64,000 nucleotides of DNA from positions 1 to 64,000 of the forward strand of contig CAVSFZ010000007.1 of assembly GCA_963727235.1 (NCBI GenBank), given 5' to 3'. The notes under the pieces were generated by a model. The model did not search any database. It saw nothing but the letters and a program-made list of their open reading frames with translations, and had not been told where the DNA came from. Positions 47,140-55,611 of this stretch are shown piece after piece. The stretch is from CAVPTL01 sp963727235. GTDB lineage: Bacteria > Actinomycetota > Thermoleophilia > Gaiellales > JAICJC01. Within the stretch, counting starts at the first letter, position 1; each line of letters starts with the position of its first letter. The position numbers and the translations under genes were made by a program.

Positions 47140-47170
47140 GAAGGCCCCGGCGATACCCACCGGGGCCTTC
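47140..47170 (+). terminator. Intrinsic terminator hairpin
   Basis: GAAGGCCCCGG (47140-47150) and CCGGGGCCTTC (47160-47170) pair perfectly over 11 bp with a 9-nt loop. It separates the small membrane protein from the 7-helix protein. No T-run follows, as is usual in high-GC actinobacteria. Confidence 0.75.
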
Positions 47171-47224
47171 GCAATGCTTCCACCCACCGTAACGATCCCG
47201 GAACGTGGAGGTGAAAGACTTTGC

Positions 47225-48400
47225 GTGGAAGATGAGTCCAAACGCACCCGGGATGGGTTCGAGATGAGCGTCCTCAGCGGACGAACAGCTTCAGCGATCG
47301 GATGGACAGCATGCGCGTTGGCGCCCGTCAACGCCGCACTCTACGCCTCGTTTGACAGTGACGGCCTGACGCCCGGGCTGGTGGCCTTCTACGTGGCGAT
47401 GTTCTCCTACGCCGCGGTCGGCGCGGTCGTGCTGCGCCGCTATCCACAACACCGGTTGGGGTGGCTCTTCATCTTCGAGTCGTTGCTGCTCGGAATCACC
47501 GGCCCGGCCACCGCGTACGTCGAAAACCTCGACCCATCCGCCACCGGCTATCTGGCCGCGTCGGTCTTCGCGAGCGTGAGCTGGATCCTCGGGATCGCCG
47601 TGGTGGTCTGCTTTCTCGGATTGTTGCTCCCCGACGGCAATCTGCCGTCAGCACGCTGGCGGCCGGTTGCCTGGGCCGGCGCTCTGGTGGTGACCTTCGC
47701 CGTGCTGGGAACGGCGCTGGCCGAGGGGCCTCTATCGACCGGCACCGGCCAGAACCCGCTGGGCGTCCCGCACGCGGACGCGCTCGCCAGCGTGGCTCCC
47801 GTGATTCTCCTGGCGGTGCTGGCGATGAACCTCGCCGCCGTTGTGGTTCGCTACCGACGGGGCACGACCGTCGAGCGCCAGCAGCTCAAGTGGATCGGCG
47901 CCGGGTTTGTGGTCGTGATCGCGGGCGGGTTCACCCAAGGCCAAGCAGAGGTGTTGCAGTTCGTCTCGTGGTCGCTGCTGCCCGTCGCATTCGCAGTCGC
48001 GATCCTTCGCTACCGCCTGTACGAGATCGACGTGATCATCCGAAAGACGCTGGTGTACGCCGGCGTCGTGGCGGTCATGGCCGGGCTGTACCTGGGCGGC
48101 ATCTACCTGATCGGCGAGACGCTGCGCGGCCTCACGGGAGGTTCGAGCACCCTGGCGGTGACGGTGTCCACCCTCGCCGTGGCGGTGGCGTTCCAACCGC
48201 TGCGCAGCCGCATCCAGCGGGTCGTCGACCACCGCTTCTATCGACGGAAGTACGACGCCGCGCACACGCTCGAGATCTTCAGCGGCCGGTTGCGCCAGCA
48301 AATCGACCTCGACGCCCTGGACGCCGAAGTCCTCGGCGTGGTGCGTGACGCACTCCAGCCGAGCCACGCGAGCCTGTGGCTCAAGGGTGGTGGCGAATAA
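47225..48400 (+). CDS. Membrane sensor-like protein resembling histidine-kinase N-domains but without a kinase
   Basis: The 391-residue protein has about ten helices followed by ILRYRLYEIDVIIRKTLVYA and FQPLRSRIQRVVDHRFYRRK. That combination normally leads into a GAF/HATPase module in NarL-type sensor kinases of actinobacteria. Here the chain stops after about 40 more residues (LRQQIDLDALDAEVLGVVRD), with no H-box or ATPase. GTG 47225 follows GGAGGTGA; ATG 47264 is an alternative. The stop codon TAA (48398-48400) lies in the palindromic repeat. It may be a truncated kinase or a stand-alone sensor. Confidence 0.65.
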   Translation: MEDESKRTRDGFEMSVLSGRTASAIGWTACALAPVNAALYASFDSDGLTPGLVAFYVAMFSYAAVGAVVLRRYPQHRLGWLFIFESLLLGITGPATAYVENLDPSATGYLAASVFASVSWILGIAVVVCFLGLLLPDGNLPSARWRPVAWAGALVVTFAVLGTALAEGPLSTGTGQNPLGVPHADALASVAPVILLAVLAMNLAAVVVRYRRGTTVERQQLKWIGAGFVVVIAGGFTQGQAEVLQFVSWSLLPVAFAVAILRYRLYEIDVIIRKTLVYAGVVAVMAGLYLGGIYLIGETLRGLTGGSSTLAVTVSTLAVAVAFQPLRSRIQRVVDHRFYRRKYDAAHTLEIFSGRLRQQIDLDALDAEVLGVVRDALQPSHASLWLKGGGE

Positions 48401-48423
48401 CGGTGCCAGGCACCGTTATTCAC
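48393..48423. repeat. Palindromic repeat shared by two convergent gene ends
   Basis: A nearly perfect 31-bp palindrome: GCGAATAACGGTGCC left arm and GGCACCGTTATTCAC right arm around a central A. Its left arm contains the TAA of the plus gene (48398-48400), and its right arm holds the TGA of the minus gene (48420-48422). As RNA it would form a 14-15 bp stem on either strand and could act as a bidirectional terminator. Confidence 0.9.
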
Positions 48424-48596
48424 CGGCGGCGGCGTCGGGCTACCGACTTCACGAACCCGATCACCACGAGTGCGACCCCAATGGTCAGGATCAACGGCGA
48501 CTGGGCGAGAAATCCCACGATGACGACCACGTCTCCGAGAAGGAGCACCCGGTCCACCCGTGAGAGCCGCTCGAGCACACTCTGACAGTACTCCAT
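48420..48596 (-). CDS. Short two-helix membrane protein
   Basis: A 58-residue product (MEYCQSVLERLSRVDRVLLL, then helices around VVVIVGFLAQSPLILTIGVA and VVIGFVKSV) with a strongly basic end ARRRRR. ATG 48596 is chosen, as upstream codons lie in the response-regulator promoter region. It is convergent with the sensor-like gene and divergent from the response regulator. No family recognised. Confidence 0.45.
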   Translation of the reverse strand: MEYCQSVLERLSRVDRVLLLGDVVVIVGFLAQSPLILTIGVALVVIGFVKSVARRRRR

Positions 48597-48638
48597 TCGC
48601 GTAATCGTGAATTCTGTGACAAGCGCCGCTTGGGACTG

Positions 48639-48650
48639 GATAATGCACGC
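48639..48650 (+). promoter_or_regulatory. Leaderless-type -10 element for the response regulator
   Basis: GATAAT (48639-48644) is followed by 6 nt and ATG 48651. No Shine-Dalgarno sequence precedes the ATG. Confidence 0.45.
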
Positions 48651-49328
48651 ATGAGAGTCTTGATCGTCGAGGACGACGCCCGCATGGCCGAGTTGCTCCG
48701 GCTTGGGCTCTCGAAAGAGGGCCTCGCCGTGGACACTGCCGGGACGGGCGAGCACGGCCTTGAACAGGCTGCCGCAACGACCTATGACGCGATTGTGCTC
48801 GACATCATGCTGCCGGGGATCAGCGGCTTCGAGACCTGCCGGCTACTGCGGGAACACGGCGTCTGGGCTCCGGTGCTGATGCTGACCGCACGGGACTCCG
48901 TCGAGGATCGGGTCGCAGGTCTGGACAGCGGCGCCGACGACTACGTCGTCAAGCCGTTCGCGTTCGCCGAGTTGCTCGCCCGGCTGCGGGCGCTGGCACG
49001 CAGGGAGGTGGCCAAGCGGCCGAGCGTGCTCGCGGTGGGAGATCTCACCCTCGACCCGGCCTCACATCAGGTGCGACGAGGCGATGCCGAGGTCGGTTTG
49101 TCGACCAGGGAGTTCGCACTGCTGGAGACGTTCATGCGCAGGCCGGACGAGGTGCTGACCCGCGAGCAGCTGCTCGAGCGGGTCTGGGACGCCCCGTGGG
49201 ACGGCAAGTCCAATGTGGTCGACGTGTACGTGCGCCACCTTCGCAGGAAGGTCGACGAGCCGTTCGGCCGCCGCTCTCTCGAGACCGTCCGCGGAGCGGG
49301 GTACCGCCTCCGCGGTGACGGCGGGTAG
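48651..49328 (+). CDS. OmpR/PhoB-family response regulator
   Basis: The 225-residue protein has a receiver domain (RVLIVEDDARMAELL, phosphoacceptor D51 in VLDIMLPG, the lysine in VVKPFAF) and a winged-helix output domain (LSTREFALLETFMRRPDEVL, VDVYVRHLRRKVDEP, VRGAGYRLR). It directly abuts the sensor kinase gene with no gap. Targets are unknown; the nearby RND pumps are candidates. Confidence 0.95.
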   Translation: MRVLIVEDDARMAELLRLGLSKEGLAVDTAGTGEHGLEQAAATTYDAIVLDIMLPGISGFETCRLLREHGVWAPVLMLTARDSVEDRVAGLDSGADDYVVKPFAFAELLARLRALARREVAKRPSVLAVGDLTLDPASHQVRRGDAEVGLSTREFALLETFMRRPDEVLTREQLLERVWDAPWDGKSNVVDVYVRHLRRKVDEPFGRRSLETVRGAGYRLRGDGG

Positions 49329-50753
49329 ATGCTGAACAACGTCCCCATCCGGGTGCGGGTGGCAGGCGCGTTCGCGGTGGCGATGGCGCTGGTGCTCATC
49401 ACCACGGGCTGGCTCCTTTACGACCGAGTGTCGTCATCGCTCTTGACCGAGCTGGATAACCAGCTCGAGATCCGCACGCACGATCTCACCGACGTCGTGC
49501 ATGACCCGGAGGACTCGCTCGCAGCCTCGGGAGCGAGCAAGGTGGAAGTTGGCGAGAGCTATGCCCAGCTGGTCGATACCCAGGGCAATGTGGTCGATGC
49601 CAGCCCATGGCTTGCCAAGGGATCAGTGCTCACTCCGGCCGAGTTGCGGCGAGCCGAGAACGGCAGGATCTTCGTCGTGCGGCCGGCCCTCCCCCGCCTC
49701 GACGAACCCTCCCGCGTGCTCGCCACCCATGTGACGCAGAACGGAAAGCCGATGGTGTTGATCGTCGGTTCGACTCTGGGCAACCGCGCGGAGACGCTCT
49801 CCGATCTGCGCGACGAGCTCTTGATCGCCGGCCCCATCGCACTGGTGCTCGCCACCGTGGCCGGCTACTTCCTCGCCGGACTCTCGCTGCGGCCTGTTGA
49901 CCGGATGCGCAGCCGAGCGGCTTCGATCTCGGCCGATACACCCGGCGAACGGCTGCCGGTACCCGCCACCAGGGACGAAGTGCAGCGACTCGGCGAGACG
50001 CTGAATGCCATGCTCGACCGTCTGGAGTCAGCGCTCGAACGTGAGCGCGGATTCGTGGCCGATGCCGGCCACGAGCTGCGCACTCCGCTGGCGTTGTTGC
50101 GGACGGAACTCGAACTCGCGCTGCGACACGCTGAGTCACCGGAGGAGCTGCGCACGGCCGTCCGCGGGTCGTTCCAGGAGGTCGACCGGCTGGCGCAGCT
50201 GGCCGAGGATCTGCTCCTGATCGCAGGGTCGGATCAAGGACGGCTTCCGCTTCGGGTGGAGGCACTCGAAGCCTCCGAGGTGCTCGCGTCCACAGCCCGG
50301 CGATTCGAGTGGCGCGCCCAGGGCGGCGAACGGGAGATCAGGGTCACCCACCCCTCGGACAGCCGCATCTCCGGGGATCGGGTAAGGCTCGAGCAGGCAC
50401 TCGGCAACCTCGTCGACAACGCGCTTCGCCACGGCGAAGGCGTGGTGGAACTCTCAGCCGATCGGCACGGAGACATGGTTGAACTGCACGTGACCGACCA
50501 GGGAGAGGGGTTCCCTGCGGACTATCTGGCCAAGGCATTCGAACGGTTCACCCGCGCAGACTCAGCCCGTACCGGCGGGGGCGCCGGGCTGGGGCTTTCG
50601 ATCGTCGACGTGATCGCCCGTGCCCACGGCGGTAGCGCTCAGGTCACGAACCGCGAAAGCGGCGGCGCAGACGTGTGGTTGAGCGTGCCGTCGGCCGCCG
50701 ACCAACCCTTGACAAGTGTTGATTACTACAATATCGTGGCTCCGAAAGATTAA
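49329..50753 (+). CDS. Membrane sensor histidine kinase
   Basis: The 474-residue kinase has two membrane helices (residues about 10-30 and 160-182) flanking an extracytoplasmic sensor of about 130 residues. After these come a HAMP domain, the H-box with H248 in DAGHELRTPLALLRTELELA, and an HATPase domain with N-box LVDNALRHGEG and G-boxes DQGEGFPADYL and GGGAGLGLSIV. It pairs with the OmpR-type regulator just upstream. The ligand is unknown. Confidence 0.95.
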   Translation: MLNNVPIRVRVAGAFAVAMALVLITTGWLLYDRVSSSLLTELDNQLEIRTHDLTDVVHDPEDSLAASGASKVEVGESYAQLVDTQGNVVDASPWLAKGSVLTPAELRRAENGRIFVVRPALPRLDEPSRVLATHVTQNGKPMVLIVGSTLGNRAETLSDLRDELLIAGPIALVLATVAGYFLAGLSLRPVDRMRSRAASISADTPGERLPVPATRDEVQRLGETLNAMLDRLESALERERGFVADAGHELRTPLALLRTELELALRHAESPEELRTAVRGSFQEVDRLAQLAEDLLLIAGSDQGRLPLRVEALEASEVLASTARRFEWRAQGGEREIRVTHPSDSRISGDRVRLEQALGNLVDNALRHGEGVVELSADRHGDMVELHVTDQGEGFPADYLAKAFERFTRADSARTGGGAGLGLSIVDVIARAHGGSAQVTNRESGGADVWLSVPSAADQPLTSVDYYNIVAPKD

Positions 50754-50826
50754 AGGCGGATGAACGCCCCCACGCCGGGGGGCGAACACGGTGGGTGTTG
50801 GGTTACACGGCGCAGGAGATGCTGCT

Positions 50827-51582
50827 ATGGGTCCAGGGCACGAGACCAATGGCGTTACGCTCGGGCTGCTCGGGTGCTTTGAATTGCACCGAGCGGGAGA
50901 TCCCCTGCACCTGCCGGCCAGCGCACAGAGGTTGGTCGCGTTCCTCGCGATTCACGGCCGGCCGATGTTACGGCAGCACGTGGCGTTCGCACTCTGGGAG
51001 GACGTGCCCGAGGAGCGCGCCATCGCAAATCTCCGATCCGCGCTGTGGCGGGTGCGCCAAGCCGGCCCCGACCTGATCGACCCGGGATCGTCCGTGGTGC
51101 GGCTCCAGCCGGGTGTGCGGGTCGATCTGCACGAGGCCAGATGCCTGACCGAGCTGATCATCGACGGCGGAGGACTCGACGGGTTCGTGGGCAGCTGGCG
51201 CCTGCTCACCGGCGATCTGCTGCCGGACTGGACCGACGAGTGGGTGCTGCTCGAGCGCGAGTACCACAGGAATCTGGGGCTGCAGGCGCTGGAGACGCTC
51301 GCAGACGAGCTGCTCGTCTCGGGCAGGCTGGGTCACGCGCTCCAGGTCGCGCTGACAGCTGTCAGCCGCGAGCCGTTGCGCGAGAGCGCACACCGCACCG
51401 TCGTGCGGATCCATGTCGCTTCCGGGAACCCCTCAGAAGCACTCCGGCAGTATCACTTCTACCGCTCGCTCGCGCACACGCACCTCGACCTTGACCCGTC
51501 CGAGCAGATGGAACTGCTGGTCGATCCGCTCTTGCGCCGCAGCCGCGCCGTCGGTCTCGGCCCGCTGCCCTCTGTCGCCTGA
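50827..51582 (+). CDS. SARP/BTAD-type transcriptional activator
   Basis: The 251-residue protein has an N-terminal OmpR-like winged helix (LGLLGCFELHRAGDPLHLPA, RQHVAFALWEDVPEERAIAN, LRSALWRVRQ) and a bacterial transcriptional activator domain with TPR-like helices (ALETLADELLVSGRLGHALQ, HRTVVRIHVASGNPSEALRQ). SARPs activate specialised gene clusters. It follows the two-component genes and precedes the RND operon by 120 bp, so it is a likely local activator. AGGAG precedes ATG 50827. Confidence 0.88.
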   Translation: MGPGHETNGVTLGLLGCFELHRAGDPLHLPASAQRLVAFLAIHGRPMLRQHVAFALWEDVPEERAIANLRSALWRVRQAGPDLIDPGSSVVRLQPGVRVDLHEARCLTELIIDGGGLDGFVGSWRLLTGDLLPDWTDEWVLLEREYHRNLGLQALETLADELLVSGRLGHALQVALTAVSREPLRESAHRTVVRIHVASGNPSEALRQYHFYRSLAHTHLDLDPSEQMELLVDPLLRRSRAVGLGPLPSVA

Positions 51583-51702
51583 GATCACAACGTTGGCGAC
51601 GGTGACGCAGCGGTGACGGTCCCGTGACGGCGGGCTGATACACCCGTTGTGACGGGGTGTCCCGTCGGTGGCGATTACAGCAAGGCAGGGAGGAGTGGGA
51701 AC

Positions 51703-54700
51703 GTGATCTCCTGGCTGATAGGTGTGAGTCTGCGCTACAAGCTCGTGGTGCTTGCGCTGGCCGCAGGCGTGATGGTGTTCGGCGTCCAGCAGGCCAGGCA
51801 GATGCCCGTCGACGCCACGCCGGAGTTCGCACCGCCCGTGATCGAGGTGCAGACCGAGGCTCTCGGCCTCTCGGCACCCGAGGTCGAGGAGCTGGTGACA
51901 CTGAACCTCGAGGAGCTGCTCAACGGCACGCCGTGGTTGAAATCGATCCACTCCACCTCGGTGCCGGGACTCTCGTCGATCCTGCTCACCTTCGAGCCCG
52001 GGACCGATGTCCTGCGAGCGCGGCAGCTCGTCAGCGAGCGGCTCACGCTGGCGGTCGCGATCCCCAACGTGGCCCAGCCCCCGGTGATCCTCCAGCCGCA
52101 ATCCTCGGCCAACCGGGTGATGATGGTCGGGCTTTCGTCAAGCACCGTCTCGGCGATCGAGATGGGCGTGCTCGCCCGCTGGAACATCCGCCCCGCGCTG
52201 CTGTCCGTTCCCGGCGTCGCCAACGTCGCCATCTGGGGACAACGCGAACGCCAGCTTCAGGTCCAGGTCGACCCCGAGAAGCTCGAGGCCAACAACATCT
52301 CGCTCGACCAGATCGTGCAGACCACCGGCAACGCCATGTGGGTCTCCCCGCTCACGTTCCTCCAGGCATCCACCCCCGGATCCGGTGGCTGGATCGAAAC
52401 CCCCAACCAGCGCCTCGAGGTGCGCCACGTCTTCCCGATCTCGACGGCCGCAGACCTCTCCAAGGTCACCGTCGACGGAGCTGGGCCGCTGCGGCTGGAC
52501 GACGTCGCCGATGTCGTTCAGAGCCATCAGCCGCTGATCGGAGACGCCGTCCTGACCAAGGGCGCAGATCTGATGCTCGTGATCGAGAAGTTCCCCAACG
52601 CAAACACCCTCCAGGTCACGCGCGATCTCGACGCGGCAATCGAAAAGCTGCGACCGGGGCTGAGCGGAGTCACCGTCGACACCACAGTGTCGCGGCCTGC
52701 GACCTTCATCGACGAGTCGCGCGACAATCTCACCAGATCCCTGATCGTTGGCGGCCTGCTGCTGCTCGGCTTCGTGGCCGCGGCACTCTTGGCCTGGCGG
52801 GCGGCGGTGATCACGATCGCGGCAATCTCGGTCTCGCTGATGGCCGCACTCGTGGTCCTGAGTCTCAGGGGCGACTCGTTCAATTTGATCGTCGTGGCCG
52901 GGTTCGTGGCGGCACTCGCAGTACTGGTGGACGACTGTGTCGTGGCGTCCGAGAAGCTCGTGCGCCTGCGCGGCGAGGCCGGAGACGGAGAGCGGACATC
53001 GCGTGCCAGTCTGGTCGCGACTGCAACGCAGGACGCACGTCGGCGAATCGGCTACGCGACACTGATCTCACTGACGCCGCTTTTGCCGATCTTCTTCAGC
53101 GACGGAATGGCGCGAGCACTTGCCGAGCCACTGGTGCTGTCGTACGCGCTGGCCCTGGCGGCATCCGTGATCGTAGGCGTGACGGTGACCCCGGCGCTCA
53201 CCGCCTTGCTCTTGCCGAAAACACCGGGCAGCGCGGGTGACCCCGCGTTCGCTCGATGGATCCGTGCCGAATACGGGTCATTGATCGACCGGGTGCTGCA
53301 ACGACCAAGCCCGGCGTTGCTCGTGTCGATCGCGACCGTCGTGGCTGCACTGCTGGTGTTGCCAACCCTCGGGCAGAGGATCCTGCCTTCCTTCCACGAT
53401 CCTGACATCGTGGTCGCCTGGACCGGCCCTCCGGGCATGTCAGAGCCCGAATCGTCGCGCCTGATGACGCGACTCAGCCAGGAAGTGCGGGCAATACCGG
53501 GCGTCAGCGACGTCGGCGCCCACGTCGGCCGAGCGGTGCTGGGCGACCAGATCACCGACGTCAACTCCGCGGAGCTTTGGGTGAGCGTTGACCGATCGGC
53601 CGACTACTCCTCGACCGTGGCTGCAATCAACGCCGCAGCCAGCGGCTATCCGGGTATCACCGCCCACACCTCCTCGTACCTCAACGACCGCGTCAGCCAC
53701 TACGACGCCGGACCACAGCACGACATCGTGGTGCGCGTGTTCGGCCCCGATTTCGGTGGCATCGCTGCCACCGCGGCGCGGGTGCGTGGGGCGCTGTCGG
53801 GAATCGACGGGGTCGCGACCACCACCGTCGATCGCCGGGTAACTCAGCCGAACATCGACGTGCAGGTCGATCTCAAACGGGCACGAGCCTACGGTCTCAA
53901 ACCAGGCGACGTTCGCCGGGCGGCGTCGACCGTGCTTGCAGGGCTGGAAGTCGGAAGTCTGTTCGAGCAGCAGAAGGTGTTCCAGGTAATGGTGTGGAGC
54001 ACACCCGAGAGCCGCAACGATCTGTCAGCGGTCGGCAACGTCCAGATCGACACTCCCTCCGGTGGCCGGGTGCGGCTCAAAGACGTCGCGGACGCCCGCA
54101 TCGTCAGAACACCAACGGTGATCCAGCGAGACGAGGTCTCCCGCCGCACCGACATCGGCATCGACGTCCACGGCCGCGACGCAGCTGATGTCGCCGGCGA
54201 CATCCGCAGCCGTCTGGCCACGATGAAGTTCCCACTCGAATACCGGGCACAGGTACGGCAGGAGTTCCAAGCCAAGGACGATCTGCACAAGCGCATGATC
54301 GTGGTCGGCCTGGCTGCGGCACTGATCATGTTCCTGCTGTTCCAAGCGGCCTTCCAGAGCTGGCGATTGGCGTCGCTGGTGTTCCTCTCACTGCCATTCG
54401 CGCTCGCCGGAGGGCTACTCGCGGTCTTCCTCTTCGGCGACGCGCTCTCGCTTGTCTCACTGATCGCGTTTGCTCCCATCCTGGCGCTCGCCACCCGAAA
54501 CGGCCTGTGGTTGGTAGCGCGCTACCAGCGCGAGGCAGGCTCCGCGTCCGATCGCACGCGAGCTGACTGGATCCGTACCGCCTCGGGTGAACATCTGCCA
54601 ACGATGGCGGTGACGGCGATCGGAGCGGCTCTGCTGCTGTTGCCGTTGCTGTTCACCGGCACGATCCCCGGGCAGGAAGCCGCCCACCCGATCGCGGTGA

Positions 54701-54813
54701 TCGTGCTCGGCGGGCTGATCACGGCCACCCTCCAGGGCGCGTTCCTGATTCCTGCCCTCTACCTGCGTTTCGGTCCGCAGCCGGCTGCTGCGGGCTCCCC
54801 GGAGATCTCATGA
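51703..54813 (+). CDS. CzcA/AcrB-family RND transporter 1
   Basis: The 1036-residue protein is a full RND permease with 12 helices and two large extracytoplasmic loops. Family features are MPVDATPEFAPPVIEVQTEA near the start, LDQIVQTTGNAMWVSP, the TM4 charged motif VDDCVVASEKLVRLRG, and the internal repeat of the two halves. The TM4 acids (Asp-Asp...Glu) fit proton coupling. It is most similar in style to heavy-metal-efflux (CzcA) pumps. GTG 51703 follows GGAGGAG. It is 29 bp before the adaptor lipoprotein gene. Confidence 0.9.
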   Translation: MISWLIGVSLRYKLVVLALAAGVMVFGVQQARQMPVDATPEFAPPVIEVQTEALGLSAPEVEELVTLNLEELLNGTPWLKSIHSTSVPGLSSILLTFEPGTDVLRARQLVSERLTLAVAIPNVAQPPVILQPQSSANRVMMVGLSSSTVSAIEMGVLARWNIRPALLSVPGVANVAIWGQRERQLQVQVDPEKLEANNISLDQIVQTTGNAMWVSPLTFLQASTPGSGGWIETPNQRLEVRHVFPISTAADLSKVTVDGAGPLRLDDVADVVQSHQPLIGDAVLTKGADLMLVIEKFPNANTLQVTRDLDAAIEKLRPGLSGVTVDTTVSRPATFIDESRDNLTRSLIVGGLLLLGFVAAALLAWRAAVITIAAISVSLMAALVVLSLRGDSFNLIVVAGFVAALAVLVDDCVVASEKLVRLRGEAGDGERTSRASLVATATQDARRRIGYATLISLTPLLPIFFSDGMARALAEPLVLSYALALAASVIVGVTVTPALTALLLPKTPGSAGDPAFARWIRAEYGSLIDRVLQRPSPALLVSIATVVAALLVLPTLGQRILPSFHDPDIVVAWTGPPGMSEPESSRLMTRLSQEVRAIPGVSDVGAHVGRAVLGDQITDVNSAELWVSVDRSADYSSTVAAINAAASGYPGITAHTSSYLNDRVSHYDAGPQHDIVVRVFGPDFGGIAATAARVRGALSGIDGVATTTVDRRVTQPNIDVQVDLKRARAYGLKPGDVRRAASTVLAGLEVGSLFEQQKVFQVMVWSTPESRNDLSAVGNVQIDTPSGGRVRLKDVADARIVRTPTVIQRDEVSRRTDIGIDVHGRDAADVAGDIRSRLATMKFPLEYRAQVRQEFQAKDDLHKRMIVVGLAAALIMFLLFQAAFQSWRLASLVFLSLPFALAGGLLAVFLFGDALSLVSLIAFAPILALATRNGLWLVARYQREAGSASDRTRADWIRTASGEHLPTMAVTAIGAALLLLPLLFTGTIPGQEAAHPIAVIVLGGLITATLQGAFLIPALYLRFGPQPAAAGSPEIS

Positions 54814-54842
54814 ATCGTCGAAAGACCAACGGAGGAAGCACC

Positions 54843-55571
54843 ATGTGGAGTTCCAGGCGAACGGCGGCGGGCCTGCTGTTGATGGCCGCACTGTCCGCTT
54901 CAGCCTGCGGCTATACCGCCCAGGCCGAAGGTGACGGCGACCCGCCTGCCAAGGTCGAAAGCATCAACGGGTCGGATCAAGGCAAGATCATCCTGACGGC
55001 AAGCGCCGCCAAGCGGATCGGCCTGAAGCTGACCCCGGTAACCGAGCAGACGGTGAATCACGACGTGGTCGTACGGGGAACCGTTGTCGCGGACCCCGGG
55101 TCGCCGACGCGAGCGTGGATCCGCGTTCCGATCCGAAGTCGTGAGCTGGCTGCGGTCGACTCCGCCCAGCCTGCCAGCATCCTCACCGGGTCCGGCACCG
55201 TCGGCATTCCGGCAACCGTCTCCACAAAGACCCCGCCGGGGATCACAGTCACCGCCGGCCGCTCGTTGTATCTGAGCACCGACACCGCCGTGGGCGTCCC
55301 CGCCGGACACCAGGTGCGGGTGCAACTCCAGCTCCCCGGCGGCGGAAAACGCGAGACCGTTCCCTATTCGGCGGTGATCTACTGGGTCGACGGTGGCACC
55401 TGGGTGTACGCCATGACCGGTCCCATGACATTCATCCGGCGGCCAGTTATGGTCGACTCCGTCCAACACGGCGTTGCAGTGCTCTCGAGCGGCCCGCCGA
55501 AAGGAACGGTTGTCGTCCGAGTCGGCGGAGAGGAGCTGCTGGGAACAGAGTTCGAGATCGAGGGCGAGTGA
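54843..55571 (+). CDS. Short lipoprotein resembling an RND membrane-fusion (adaptor) protein
   Basis: The 242-residue protein begins with a lipoprotein-type signal (LLLMAALSASAC). The rest contains ILTASAAKRIGLKLTPVTEQ and a beta-rich part ending in VRVGGEELLGTEFEIEG, like the beta-barrel and membrane-proximal domains of CzcB-type adaptors. The coiled-coil hairpin that usually contacts an outer-membrane channel is missing, which suits a cell without a classical outer membrane. GGAGG precedes ATG 54843. It lies between the two RND genes. Confidence 0.7.
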   Translation: MWSSRRTAAGLLLMAALSASACGYTAQAEGDGDPPAKVESINGSDQGKIILTASAAKRIGLKLTPVTEQTVNHDVVVRGTVVADPGSPTRAWIRVPIRSRELAAVDSAQPASILTGSGTVGIPATVSTKTPPGITVTAGRSLYLSTDTAVGVPAGHQVRVQLQLPGGGKRETVPYSAVIYWVDGGTWVYAMTGPMTFIRRPVMVDSVQHGVAVLSSGPPKGTVVVRVGGEELLGTEFEIEGE

Positions 55572-55611
55572 TCCCGGCCGGCGCTCACCACGCTGCGGAG
55601 GTCGATGAACC

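Noticed and set aside
51657..53240. Long second-frame ORF within the first RND gene
   Set aside because: It is arginine- and glycine-rich shadow sequence of the RND gene; the main frame carries all family motifs.
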